Shown in pieces: positions 22,601 through 33,319 of a stretch of DNA of 64,000 nucleotides (positions are counted from its first letter, which is position 1; each line of letters opens with the position of its first letter). The notes under the pieces are model-generated. The model was not told where the DNA came from and ran no database searches. It saw only the letters and a program-made list of their open reading frames with translations. A program made the translations under genes and the position numbers. The stretch is from NCBI RefSeq assembly GCF_020497125.1, contig NC_059072.1, forward strand, positions 57,446,697 to 57,510,696. Direction: 5' to 3'. Origin of the DNA: Mauremys mutica (taxonomy: Eukaryota > Chordata > Testudines > Geoemydidae).

Positions 22601-25600
22601 ATCTCTCCTGTTAAAACTGTTCCACTTGGCTAACTAATGAAAGGGCGATTGGAACAAGGCAACTGCACCTCTCTCTCCCACCTATCAGGTAGTGCCCTAA
22701 GCACTGAACCAGTCATTCTTGCACTTTTGCTCAAAGACTATTTATTTATCCACAGTGGAAATGTAACTGGGCCACAGAGACTTTGTAATCTAGAGATTAG
22801 GGCACCTACGTGGAAGGTGGGAGACCCAGAATCTAGTCCCCCTGCTCCAATCACTCTTTCATTAGTTAGCCACAGTGGAAGAACTTCAAAAGGAGAGATT
22901 CAGTGAGTCCCCACATCAAACTATCCCATAGCTCAGTGGTTAGAATGCTCCGAGGTGGAAGCCTCCTGTTCACATCCCTTCTCCCACTCAGACGGGGTTG
23001 GGGTGGGGGACTGGAGCTGCATTACCCTCATCCGAAAGGAATGCTCCAACCACTGGGCTAAAAGTTAGACAGTAGGAACCAGCAACTCCTCCTCTGGGTG
23101 TTTTGTGTGGAGCAAGGCAGGTGCCTAACTTATTCCCACCAGAAACTACTTAGACATCTAAGATACCTGATTCCAGGCAAGGGGGTTTCCTTTGTAAATT
23201 GTTAAGCACAGATAGGCACCTCCCCACAGGCTGGGCATAGGCACCTATCTTCCTGAGAGGGGCCAGGCTCATCACACACACCCCTCTCATTAGCCTCTCC
23301 ATTGGCTAGTTTAGGTGGTTCTCCACCTAGCATGCTGGCTTTTGTGGATTGCAGACTACACTTATACCTCAATAGTGAAACAGCTGCAGCTATGCCTCTG
23401 TAGTGCTTCATAGACCCTACCTATGCCAATGGGGGAGTTCTCCCATTGATGTAGGCAATCTACCTCCCCGAGAGGCAGTAGCTAGGTCGATGGAAGAATT
23501 CTTCCATTGACCTAGTGCTGTCCACGCTGAGGGTTAGGAAGGCATAGCTACATTTCTCATGGGTGTGGATTTTCACTCCCCGAGAGACGTAGCTATGCTG
23601 ATGTACGCTCCCAATGTAGAGGAGCCCTAAGGCAGCTGTCTCTCCCCATTCATTGTGTAGGGAGCTAGGCACCTAACTCAGGCTTTGTGCATCTGAGTGT
23701 TTGTTCCTGTGATTTTCTAGGCACCTAAAAGTTAAGAGCAGCAATGCTTGGTATTGCAATGCCCGAGTCCCTTTGTGGAGCTGGGCCTTAGGCACTTTTA
23801 AAAGTTTTCCCTTAAGACTTTTTTTTCCCATCTAACAACTCAGCAGTTTAGCATCTGATATCAATTTAGCACTATTTAAAGAAGTACCACCACTTTGATG
23901 CAGAATTTGATTTACAGAATGAGATCCTAAGCAATTTGGGAAGAAGTTGCATGTGCAAAGTCATTTTGGTTTTTTGTTCATACTAATGTACAACTAGAGA
24001 GAAGAAGCCCATGAAACTGTTATTTGCTAAACATTTGAAAGTTAGTTATGAATTGTATGCATAGAGATTTTAAGTGTGCCCAGATTTTAAGTATCATTAT
24101 CTGTTTAAGTATACTGTGCCCAATGAGAACATAACTGTTCATACGCTTTGATGCCACTAATAGGAAAGTTCTTTCATATTTTGTTTTCAAGAGAGAAGAA
24201 CTAACTCAGTTGATACTGAGACTCTTGCAAGCCTGGAAGGAACCACTTTCTCACTTTGACCAGAATATTGGTCATCATCAAGAATTATCTAGTGACAGCC
24301 TGAGCAAAGCAAAGCAAATCAGCAATATGGTGCATGAGCTGAAGACTGGAATGGAGAAAGTAACAGAGAAGGCAAGATTTTCAACCTAATTTTTTTTTTA
24401 ATATCAATTATACTGAATCACCAAAGGGTTCTCGAGGCCAAATTTGGCTCTCAGTTACAAAGATATAGCCCTAGCATAGGTGTTTACAGTGGAACAGCTT
24501 CAACAGGAGAGACTGAGGGAGCCCCACATCAGACTATCCAATAGCTCAGTGGTTAGAGCATACTCCTGAGAGGTAGGAGACCCCACTTCCAGTCTTTCCC
24601 AGGCCTGCCGGAGAGAGGAGAGTTGAACCTGTCTCCCCCACATCTCAGTGGAGTACTAGACTAAAAGTGATCAGGTGGGCCCCAGCACCATTTTTCTCTG
24701 GATGCTTTGTGTGGCACAAGGCCAGCACTGAACTCATTCCAGCAAGAAACTACCTAGGTGCCTAAGCCAAGGGAAGAGTTCCTGTTCCTGCAGAGCTAGG
24801 CACCTCCCTGCATCCTGGACTGAGGCACCTATCTCTGAGAAAGGGGCATGGTCTTAGCAGGTCAGCATCTCCCATTGGCTAGCTTAGGCAGCTTCCTGCC
24901 TAGCATGCTGGCTTTTGTGGATCTCATTCTTAGGTGGCTTTCTCTCCCCATTCATTGTATAGGAAGCCTGGTCAATTAACTCAGCTTTGTGGATCGCTAA
25001 ATTGTTCCTGAGATTTGCTAGGGGCCTAAAAGTTAGGCATTGCAACACTGAGTGTCACAACACCTAAGCCCCTTTCTGGATTTCACCCCTAGCTACTTAA
25101 ATAACTATTTTAAAGCCCTGTGACAAATGCTTTCTGGTAAATGTACATTGTGGCATCTGATTATATTTGCAGCTCTCTCACTTTTAATTACCAGATAGTG
25201 AGCCTGATCTTGTATTCCATGTGCACTCACAACTCAGCTGGAGCTGTGACTGAACAAGGAATGTAGAATCAGGCCTATTTTCTTTGTCTCTGACAATTAA
25301 CATGTTTATTCCCATACAGACATCCCACTAAACAGTTAAAAACTAAGAGAAAAAACCTTACTATCTCACCACAGGATGATACAAATTGAAATGGACATAC
25401 AACTCAGCATATACAGCAGAGGGGTTATTTTATCCACTGCTGAAATGCAGCCACCAGTGAAGTGAAATTGAACAGCACCTCACAGGACAGAGCTATAAAC
25501 GGGGAAGCCCAATCTTCAGTTTGCTATGAATATGGATTAGAACTTCCCCAGAATTCAGGGGCATTTAATATCTGGATTTTTGTTTAGTTCATCATAGAGT

Positions 25601-26623
25601 TGGAGCCAAACATAAAATTCAAAAACAGATTCAAGCTTCGCCCAAGTTCAGGATATTTGTATCTAGGCTTGTAGCTCAGGCCCATTTCTACAACATGTTT
25701 TGGGGAAATTCTTGGATGGGAGGCTCTCTGAGGGAATGGCAGCTATGTCCATATTGTTCTGTACGTGCTACCAAGGTTTCACAAATAGTAAAGTATAAGA
25801 AGGAAACAATATCAAATTGAAACTACCTGTTGCATAAACAGTGTCATGTGACAGTATTTTTCCATATTACACTGAGTCTGGGCTTGATCTTGCCAGGTGG
25901 TGAGAGCCCTCATTTTGCATTGACTTTAACAGCTCTTGGGGGTGATCAGCACCTGCTAGAAGCCCTAGCACCTTTCTAGATGAAGCTCGTTAAATAAGGC
26001 TACAAGTCTGAAGAAAACTGATCCACTGTACTGTCTTGAGATGGGGCAGCCATACTGAAGAGTGGCCTTTACCTACTCCATGTTCAAAGAGTGTTATGTC
26101 CTTGATAGCATTGCCAAAGTTCTGCTTCCAGAGGCAGAATTTCTTGAAACAATATGAGACCACTTCCGACTAGTCAGACTCTTATGTAAGCCCTGGGTAG
26201 CAGGAAATGCAGTACCATCGTTCTCTAGAGAACTTTGCACAACTTTTTTCAGTACTTTCATAAAAAACCTGGAGGTGAGCAGTCCACATTAGCTGATGAT
26301 TTCATTAGTGGGTGTTCTATAAACCCTGATTTTGTTAGCTTCAACACTAGCATTTTGAGGATTTTGGTTCTATGCACGTTTATATCCATTGACAGGTTAC
26401 AGTCATACGTATTCTGTTTTCAGTACAGATGCAGTCAATGGGGATCATCAGCAATTCATTGAATGGAATGGGATCATCAGAAGCAGCTGGTTTATCCATT
26501 AGTAATGAAGCAAATGTGATGAGTGACTATGAGTTTATTCACTGCTTCAGGAGAGACTCCAATAAAGTACAAAGCTACTTAAAAATTCTTAAATGTAGGA
26601 TTTGGCCAGGAAATAGTTGTTGA
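19651..26623 (+). CDS. PRL2: Prolactin 2 (prolactin-like hormone), five exons, 228 aa
   Basis: Secreted four-helix cytokine of the growth hormone/prolactin family, expected to act through a prolactin-type receptor and JAK2/STAT5. Joining exons 19651-19669, 19759-19943, 20397-20504, 24192-24371 and 26429-26623 gives 228 residues with no stop. Residues 1 to about 26 form a signal peptide (WLCALLWLLG core). The six prolactin cysteines are present: C30-C38 (N-terminal loop), C86-C203 and C220-C228. Family landmarks are DLFDRVIQHS, KCHTS, AWKEPL, FIHCFRRDSNKVQSYLKILKCR and a terminal Cys. Intron phases 1-0-0-0 and exons of 108 and 180 bp equal those of human PRL. Sequence is far from avian or mammalian PRL, and the DBX2-side location fits the non-mammalian paralogue called PRL2/PRL-L. 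The name rests on memory of the family; the prolactin identity is secure. Confidence 0.93.
19759..19943 (+). CDS. PRL2: PRL2 exon 2
   Basis: Acceptor cttcccag, donor GTGAGT. Encodes the rest of the signal peptide, the N-terminal disulphide loop (C30, C38, seven residues between versus six in human PRL) and helix 1 with DLFDRVIQHSDRLHSLS. Ends in phase 0. Confidence 0.95.
20397..20504 (+). CDS. PRL2: PRL2 exon 3
   Basis: 108 bp, acceptor tttcccttag, donor GTAAGG. Encodes EKNFLPNG through KCHTSRMLTPNGKEYVQKIP; the Cys of KCHTS makes the large disulphide. The length equals human PRL exon 3. Confidence 0.95.
20818..21283. mobile_element. hAT non-autonomous element in PRL2 intron 3, perfect 8-bp TSD
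   Basis: Flanks 20810-20817 and 21284-21291 are both GTTATAGC. Termini are TAAGGCTAAGATTTTGTCA and the inverse TGACAAAATCATAGCCTTA. Inside, 20836-20860 and 20910-20934 are perfect 25-bp inverted repeats, so the left third folds into a hairpin. The remaining interior is a GC-rich, ctccggggcccc-type degenerate repeat. No transposase. Confidence 0.92.
21292..22074. other. PRL2 intron 3, AT-rich stretch
   Basis: No gene. At about 22035-22095 an inverted 'tttaggagcctaaat...aggctcctaa' block leads into repeat copy B. Confidence 0.5.
22075..23810. repeat. Copy B of the TTAGGTGCCTAA family in PRL2 intron 3
   Basis: Most complete copy. It carries several tRNA-promoter-like modules in both orientations: forward at about 22435 (tagcccagtggatagagca), 22780 and 22925 (tagctcagtggttagaatg), reverse at about 22557 (ctctaaccactgagtta), 22690 and 23043. 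It ends gagtccctttgtggagctgggcctta. A foldback element is nested at about 23350-23640. Confidence 0.65.
23350..23640. repeat. Foldback MITE nested in copy B
   Basis: Contains repeated complementary words (ctagctaggtcgatggaagaattcttccattgacctag-like region at 23481-23516, tagctatgcc / ggcatagcta) forming an extended hairpin around 23498. Resembles the 'gtctacact' family elsewhere in the window. Confidence 0.55.
24192..24371 (+). CDS. PRL2: PRL2 exon 4, with a GC donor
   Basis: Acceptor ttgttttcaag; encodes REELTQLILRLLQAWKEPL to GMEKVTEK (helices 2 and 3). The 180-bp length equals human PRL exon 4 if the exon ends at AAG|GCAAGA, a GC-AG intron. The nearest in-frame GT (24360-24361) would shorten the exon by 12 bp. 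Confidence 0.88.
24480..25095. repeat. Copy C of the TTAGGTGCCTAA family in PRL2 intron 4
   Basis: Contains the tRNA-like tagctcagtggttagagca (about 24542) and many aggtgccta / aggcacct words, ending 'cacctaagcccctttctgga'. The left end is truncated. Confidence 0.6.
25096..26428. other. Rest of PRL2 intron 4
   Basis: No gene. A dispersed block at about 25880-25990 ('cttgatcttgccaggtggtgagagccctcattttgcattgac') resembles a common amniote repeat. Confidence 0.5.
26429..26623 (+). CDS. PRL2: PRL2 exon 5
   Basis: Acceptor tttcagtacag at 26427-26428 gives an in-frame start at MQSMG. Encodes helix 4 with CFRRDSNKVQSYLKILKC and the C-terminal small disulphide loop ending NSC, then TGA. The upstream AG at 26422-26423 would break the frame. 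Confidence 0.93.
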   Translation: MQSMGIISNSLNGMGSSEAAGLSISNEANVMSDYEFIHCFRRDSNKVQSYLKILKCRIWPGNSC

Positions 26624-26969
26624 GTTTTAATCTCTGACAGGCAATTTTCAAAATTAAAGCTACATGTTGTTTGCAAAGTTGGAACAAAATAATTTATAAA
26701 GGTTTTATGCCATTTACAGTAATAGTAAATTATTAACAAAGAAAACTAGTTTTGAATGGCTTTGCCACTTATTTATTTTACACTGTTAACCTACGCAGTT
26801 GAAATATTAAATAAGGCATAATGTGTGTATATGGGTTTCACACACCAAGGAGAGTGGATTTCAGTGGTAGTGCATAAATCAGTTTCTGTATTTACTACAG
26901 TATGTCACACTGCAATTTAAATAGTTCACACATTTTCAGGTGTACATATTGTCATTGAAGCTAAACATC

Positions 26970-27018
26970 AATAAATTAGCTAAGTCTTGGTACAAAACAT
27001 GTATATTTTTATAATAAA
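26970..27018 (+). terminator. Putative PRL2 polyadenylation signals
   Basis: AATAAA at 26970-26975 and at 27013-27018, about 350-395 nt after the stop codon. They are the first canonical hexamers downstream. Confidence 0.5.
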
Positions 27019-27293
27019 AGTTGATTCATTATCATGTGACAAAAGTATTTATGTTTAAGAGTAAGGAACGTATGGTATTACTGATGGGGTTAGGAGGATA
27101 CATGACCCTCTGACTACCCTTCTTCCCCATCAAACTTCTAACTTTTTTCCTAACTTGCTGCAGGCTTTTACAAGTATTGATGTAGTTTCTGGAGTCTGAT
27201 ACTCTGACACTGAGTAGCACCTTACTCCATGAGTAGTCCCACTGAGAACTCTTATGGAAAAAAATACTATGGCACATGAGTAAGGGCCTAATT

Positions 27294-28042
27294 CAGGGGT
27301 GGGCAAACTAGGGCCTGTGGGCCAGATCCAGCCCGCAAGCCATTTTAAGCCTGCTCGTGAGATACACCATGCGGCTCAGCCCCACTCTGGCCGGGGCACT
27401 GGATCGGTGGCTGGACCACACAGCTCGGCAGCGCTCCAGCTGGGGTGCTGGGTCAAGTGCCGCACAACGCAGCTTGGCCTCGCTCCAGCTGGGGTGCAGG
27501 GCCGCACTATGCGGCTCCCGGAAGCCGCAGCATGGGCCCATTCCGGCTCCTGCGCGCTCCAATGGGAGCTGGAGGGGCAATGCCTGTGGATAGGGCAGCA
27601 TGCAGAGCCGCCTGGCCGCGCCTCCGGAAAAGCCAGAGAAGGGACATGCCACTGCTTCCGGGAGCTGCTTGAGGTAACACCGCTCAGAGCCTGCACCTCC
27701 TGAGCCTCTCCCAACCCTCTGCCCCAGCCCTGATCCCCCTCCCACTCTCCAAACCCCTCGATCCCAGCCCAGAGCACCCACCTGTACCCCAAACCTCTCA
27801 GCCCCACCCCAGAGCCCACACCCCCAGTCAGAACCCACACCCCTACCCCAGCCCTGATCCCCCTCCCACCCTCCACACCCTTCGGTCCCAGCCCAGAGCA
27901 CCCTCCTACACCCCAAACTCCTCATCCCCAGAGCCCGCATCCCCTCCCACACCTCAACCCCAATTTTGTGAGCATTCATGGCCTGCCATACAATTTCCAT
28001 TCCTCGATGTGGCTCTTGGGCCAAAAAGTTTGCCCACCCCTG
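27294..28042. mobile_element. hAT non-autonomous element with internal C-rich minisatellite
   Basis: Termini CAGGGGTGGGCAAACTAGG and the inverse AGTTTGCCCACCCCTG. Flanking 8-mers gcctaatt and tcccaatt agree at 6 of 8. The interior 27720-27960 is a C-rich minisatellite with a unit of about 126 bp (ccccagccctgatccccctcc recurs at 27722 and 27848). The long ORFs here are by-products of that composition. Confidence 0.85.
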
Positions 28043-28647
28043 TCCCAATTACTGGTTCAGTCTCAGTGCCAAGTTTGGATGGTGGATGGGGTGTGTTTCC
28101 TGCACACATATCCAGAGTCAGTGCCAAGATATGGGAGGAGCTATTTTATATTTTCCTAACTATAACGAATGAATGGCACATAATTTGAATTTACACTAGT
28201 CGGGAATAAAACATCTTTGCTTTCTGAGTCCAGATGATGCATGAGTAGGCATTTATAACTGATTTGAACTCAGTGTTGGCATTCATGATTACCTGGGCCC
28301 TGATCCTGCAAATACTCATGCATGTGCTTAACTTTATTACTGGGAGCAGTGCCATTTGGACTACGAGTACATTTTTGCAGGAATTAGGACACAGTTTGCA
28401 AGCATATGCACATTTACTGTGGGAAACCATAGAAAACCAAAGAGATGACTTAGAACTGAACACCGAGCAGCAACTTGTCAAGTTATGTCTGAGCGTCCAT
28501 AATGCAGAGGTGGCCTTTTTCAGAGGATATCTGCGAGAACTCAGCATCTCTGCAACACAGCCCAAGTGATTTTCCTCAGGTTGTCTTCAAACAACAGAGT
28601 GGAAAAGGTCACATTTCAAATAGCATAATGTTAGTTATCCACAGAGA
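28043..28647. other. Intergenic; dispersed 'gggccctgatcctgcaaa' repeat
   Basis: 28295-28360 ('ctgatcctgcaaatactcatgcatgtgcttaac') belongs to a common short amniote repeat. A 101-codon ORF here has no family resemblance. Confidence 0.5.
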
Positions 28648-29378
28648 GCTAGATTCACAAAGGGACTAAAGCACCTAAGTCAAACATTTAGCCACCACTG
28701 GCATTCACAGACCCCCTACTCAGCTGCCGCCCAACATCCCTAGGCACCTAAGGGCCTGCCAAAGGGCCTAAATTTAGGCAACTGAGCATGCACACAGTCT
28801 TAGCGCTGATGCCACCCAGCAGGTTGGTGCCTAAGCCCCAGTGGGATTCACAAATGAGGTATTCTGCCTTAACCCACACAAAAAGGCCTCACAAGGTTGA
28901 CCAGGAGAGCCCCCTTTTAGGCCAGTGGGTAGAGTATGCATCTGGGATATTAGAAACCCAGATTTGATTCCCTCCTTTGCATGACGAGGAAAATGGGGTT
29001 GAAACAGGCTTCCCACAACTCAGCTGAGGGCCCTAAGTACTGGGCTAACGGTTATAGGTACCTGCTTCTACATTTCTTGCAAAAAGTGGCTTAGGCACCT
29101 TCTCCAAGAGAGGGTTCACAGCTATGAATCCCAAGCAGAGTTAGGGACCTAGTTCTGTGAGAGGGGCAGGGTTTAGGCCACAGCCATCTGCGTGACTTTT
29201 TCTAAGGGCTAGCTCAGATGGCTCCCTACCCAGTGTGCCGGCTTCTGTGAATCCCATAACTTTCCCCATCCATTGTACAGGGAGCCTGGGTGCCTAACTC
29301 AGGGTTGTGAATTCCACTGGGCAACAGGGCATCTAAAAATGAGGCATTGCAGCAGCCCAGAGTCCCTTCGCTATTTGG
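28648..29378. repeat. Copy D of the TTAGGTGCCTAA family
   Basis: Starts gctagattcacaaagggact and ends cagagtcccttcgc. Includes a tRNA-like module at about 28918 (taggccagtgggtagagta). Confidence 0.65.
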
Positions 29379-29904
29379 TAAGTTATTGCAAAACTGGTGA
29401 AGGAGCCAAAATCCAAAGCTCTTACTAAGCCTATGAATATCCAAAACTTACAGCTAATTACAACAAATGTACAATGTCTTATACTACCATAGCAAATGCA
29501 GTAAATGCGAAGAGACTCAACCAAGAAGTTCCCTGAACTTGCCACTTGTCCTCTTCTTGTAACAGTACAACCAAGGAGGGCACCTGAATGCTGTTTTTAT
29601 CTACTAGTGGGATGTGAGTTGCTTGGATGGAGATGGTCTTCGTGAATCAGGCTTTCTATGGCTAAGCCCTTGCTCATCTCCTACCTTTTCATGCTCTGCA
29701 TTGTGTATCTCCTCTGATTGGAGAGAACTAGGCACAGTCAATTAATTCTCCTTTCCCAGCCCATTCTGCTCTGCACAAGGACCACCTTTGCATTTGCTGG
29801 TTAGACAGAGGTAGGAGGCAAGTCATGCCATTTATTCCTGCTCCCACTTTTCACGGAGTTATCAGTAATTGAATGGAGCTCACATTGCCAGTTGCAGGGA
29901 GTAT
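29379..29904. other. Intergenic, nothing recognised
   Basis: No gene or named repeat. Confidence 0.5.
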
Positions 29905-30060
29905 AGCAATTATTAATGACTATTTATATTATATAAGCACTCAGAAGCCCCAAGCAGAACTGGGATCCTGTTGTCCTAGACATAGTACAAACACACAGGA
30001 ACACATAGCTCCTGCTCTGAAGATCTTACTCGCTATAATTCCTTAGACAAGATGATATTA
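29905..30060 (-). repeat. L2-type LINE tail fragment
   Basis: 'tatttatattatataagcactcagaagccccaagcagaactgggatcc...acatagctcctgctctgaagatctta' is a diverged form of the tail at 8030-8160. Confidence 0.6.
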
Positions 30061-32243
30061 CATATATATTATAGAATACAAAACTAAATTATTTCTGATT
30101 TCCAGTGTTTTCTAAAGGAACTGAGGCTTCTTATAATAACGAAACTAGAGATTTGTGAGACCAACAAATGTAGGCATATGGAAAAACTACGGCTTGTGGC
30201 TATGCTCCTCTCTCATGCGCCCAATGCCTTTTTATATTCCCCTCTCTCCCAACAGTGACATTGCCTCTGTCACCAATCGGGAATAGCTATTTACTGATCA
30301 GCAAAAGGAAGTTGAAGGAAATCCCATCAATTGCCATTTAAATCATCTCTCACTAACAATACTGTATCTATCACAATTAGATTTTGTTGTATAGATAATT
30401 AAATAAATCAAGATACCCGCATAAAACTGAAAACAGAAAAAAAGAGGAAAACCCATTGAAATGTTCAATGTAATAGGCATCCTTCTATATTAAGGCAATG
30501 TATCCTCAGAGCAAATGTTAAGAGAGGGAATTGGAGATGGACACCTACTAAATGTAGCCCTTATAGTGCAAAACTCAATTTGTGTGTTCATGACTGTCAA
30601 GATTCAGTAACTATTGACAAGTGCACCATCATTATGATTGTTTACAGTACTGATCTAGTGATTTCATTTCTTTTACCTGAATAACAGGTCTAGAAAGCAA
30701 TTCGCAACACCCTCTTCTACATGCTGTTGACATCAAGCAAATATGAAAGTTGGTCATCAAAAATATGGTTACAGCTATGAACCAATACAGCAAATTTTCA
30801 CTGTACTATGGGCAAAAATCACTCTAAGCTGTGGTCCAGTATTGCCATTTACTTACCTGTACTAGCACTCTAATGAATGTGTGGCATATACTGTGCCAAT
30901 TAGGGATGATCCCATTCTCTGTGATGCCAATAAAGAGAGAGTACAACAGGAACACACATTGATTAAGGCAAAAAGATTTTCTCTTATGTAATCCGCCCAC
31001 TTACCAACATTCTCTCTGCAAAGTTCATGTCAGTCAGAGGCTTGTACTTTAGTACAGGTATCACACATCAGGAATCCAAAGGTAAAAAACACTGTAAGGG
31101 TTAAATCATCAAAAATGGAACCAGCAAAGGTGCAGCATGAAGGAATGGCATACTTATGAAGCATATAATACAAATGTGTCAGCCACACACAGAAATATTT
31201 CGACTTCTTTGATCTTATTGAATCTTATGAGAAAGGAGGCTATACATTGTCTCACCTTTTGGAAGGCTTAAAGAATGCCATTCTTTTATTAAGTGGCAAA
31301 GCCCAAAGCCAACAGCCAGATAAAGGGACTAAGTACAAAGGACTCTCTCAAACCAGCATGGGCTAATTAAAAGAAAGACAAGATGTACACTGGGCATAGT
31401 GGGGAACAAATCTGATTTTCTCTTTGATGTGATGCCCAAGCTGCCTGTATTTGAATAAACATTGTTTGGAATGCTGTCCCCACTCCTCTGTTTACATCAC
31501 AGATGTCAGGTGGGATTCATTTCCTGTTTCTTAGTTAATCTTTTTGTTTGTGCTTCAGGTAATCCTTGGCTCCCTCCACTCATGCTGCCATTGCTGCAAG
31601 GCCAGAAATGTGTCAGAGCCAGGCCAAAATGTTTTCCCCTCCTTCACTTGTCATTTAAATGCTCTGACTAGGTGGATTTTCAAAGTGAAATATGAAATTA
31701 GCTAAGACAGTGGAATTCATTCATTCTGATCTCTCCTATGTTGGTTTTATACCCATGTGATTCCATTGGCTGTGGTGGAGTTACTATTTCATGGAGGTAA
31801 ATGAGATCAGAATCAAGCCCAGGATGTTATTACAGGACACTGAGGAAGGCAGCCTCTGTGGCAGCTGGTCAGTGGGGCGATTGAGGCCAAGCCTCACCAA
31901 TAATGCCACAGTTGCCAGATACACTGTAGGTGTGTGTAGCAGTGACTGATGCACTGCAGGGTGCACTATCACTTGCTGCCACTGAGGGACTCCTGCAGAG
32001 GGTGAAACCGTTCCAAGCCCTGAAGGCTGTAGGGCACCTGGCTGCCATGAGGGTCTCTGGGCCCTGCAGCACAAATACTGCAGGCAGCAGCAGAAGGAGG
32101 CACAGAACAGGGAATACAGGCTTCTGTGGGGATGATTTCCTTCAGTTCCAGAGGCAGAATACCTGGCTCTTTGCACATGAATGCCACAGCATAGAGCCCC
32201 TCAAGTCCCCGCAACACAGGGCCTGCAAGGAGCCGAGGTAGAG
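30061..32243. other. Intergenic, no gene seen
   Basis: 30061-31790 is AT-rich and unremarkable. 31790-32240 is less AT-rich and gives overlapping ORFs of 100-130 codons on both strands with no recognisable domain and no splice context. Confidence 0.5.
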
Positions 32244-32400
32244 TTGCCACCACTGAGATACAAAAAATCAGGACACAGATGACCCTGAGCCCATAAAACT
32301 GGACACCTGGCTGTGTACTAAGCACCCTTACAGATATCCCAGGATGGCTACCTCAGAAAAGGGATGGTCCTGGTAAAATCTGGCCAGGTGGCAACACTAG
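32244..32400. mobile_element. Short TIR element (gttgccac/gtggcaac ends)
   Basis: tagagttgccaccactgag at the left and ccaggtggcaacacta at the right are inverted. Interior words (aaatcaggacacagatgac, ggtcctggtaaaatctgg) resemble a turtle MITE with 'ggttgccaactttc' termini. Confidence 0.55.
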
Positions 32401-32544
32401 AAGGTGTAGGGCAAACACTCTATATCCTCACAGAGACAGCCTATAAGGTTCCCTGCACATGCGCCCAGCAGCCAGTTTTTTCTTCCTACCTAGCATCTCC
32501 AGGTCCAGCATGAAATAGGGGAAGGCAAGGCAGTGACTGTGGGC

Positions 32545-32870
32545 TAGTCAAGGGGTTCTGAGCTGGGTGATGTTGGTGGGTGCCAGCTAGGGAGGGGAAG
32601 GGTTCTGGGCTGGGGTTGGGTTTTGTGACCTGGGGAGTTTGTGTGGCAGGGGTATTCTGAGCCTGAGTAGGGGAAATTACAGAGCTGAGGAAGTGGTTTA
32701 GAGTTATGAAGATGTTTGGTAGGAATTGGAAGAGTTCTCAGCATTGGGGCTCAGGTGTGTGCAGAATGTCTATGAGCAAAGGGTGGAGAGAGGCTGGGGA
32801 GGTTCTGAGCTAGGATGGGGACAAGATGAGTTGGCAGGGCTGAGAGTGAATTGAGTGGGGGAAGGTAGAG
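32545..32870 (+). repeat. Degenerate G-rich minisatellite
   Basis: Loose repeats of a 'ggttctgagctggg' word every 40-120 bp (32558, 32601, 32658, 32806). The boundary is uncertain. Confidence 0.4.
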
Positions 32871-33319
32871 ATGCAGCTGGAAATTTGTATTACCCATTTC
32901 TGTTCTCCTTTGTTCCGGCATAACTGATGTTTATAAATTATTTAAAGAAAATGCATGTATACTATTTGATCCATCGCTAACGTATGACATTTCAGGAGAG
33001 AATGGCAAAGTAAATGTCTTGTGATATTTACAACATTTATGATAAGTGGTGCTTCTTTGCTGAAATTTCATAGTGCAGGTTGAAGGGAAATTTCCACTTT
33101 AAATAGCATTAACTAAGAAGGATCAAGGTTGTATGTTTTACAGGTTTAACTTTATTTTAGTGTTAAGGACTCAGACCACTCTAGTTATGGTCCAAAATTC
33201 ACAGTGTTTCTGGGGGACTAAAGAAAATCAAATTGACATTGTACAGTACATTTAAAACCAACATGTTGAAACTCTTCCCTTTGCTTTTTGGAAGTCTTGT
33301 TGCACACCTAGAGTATTTT

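Noticed and set aside
24360..24361. Canonical GT as the PRL2 exon 4 donor
   Set aside because: Kept as a possible alternative, but it shortens a length-conserved exon by 12 bp and loses alignment to GMELIVSQ; the GC site fits better.
26421..26428. Alternative PRL2 exon 5 acceptor at 26423
   Set aside because: Would add five bases and break the frame from the phase-0 exon 4.
27308..28048. 246-codon - strand ORF
   Set aside because: Lies exactly within a hAT element; Gly/Trp repeats come from the C-rich minisatellite.
28264..28569. 101-codon + strand ORF with helix-like composition downstream of PRL2
   Set aside because: Begins in a dispersed repeat, has no signal peptide, motif or splice context, and PRL2 is already complete.
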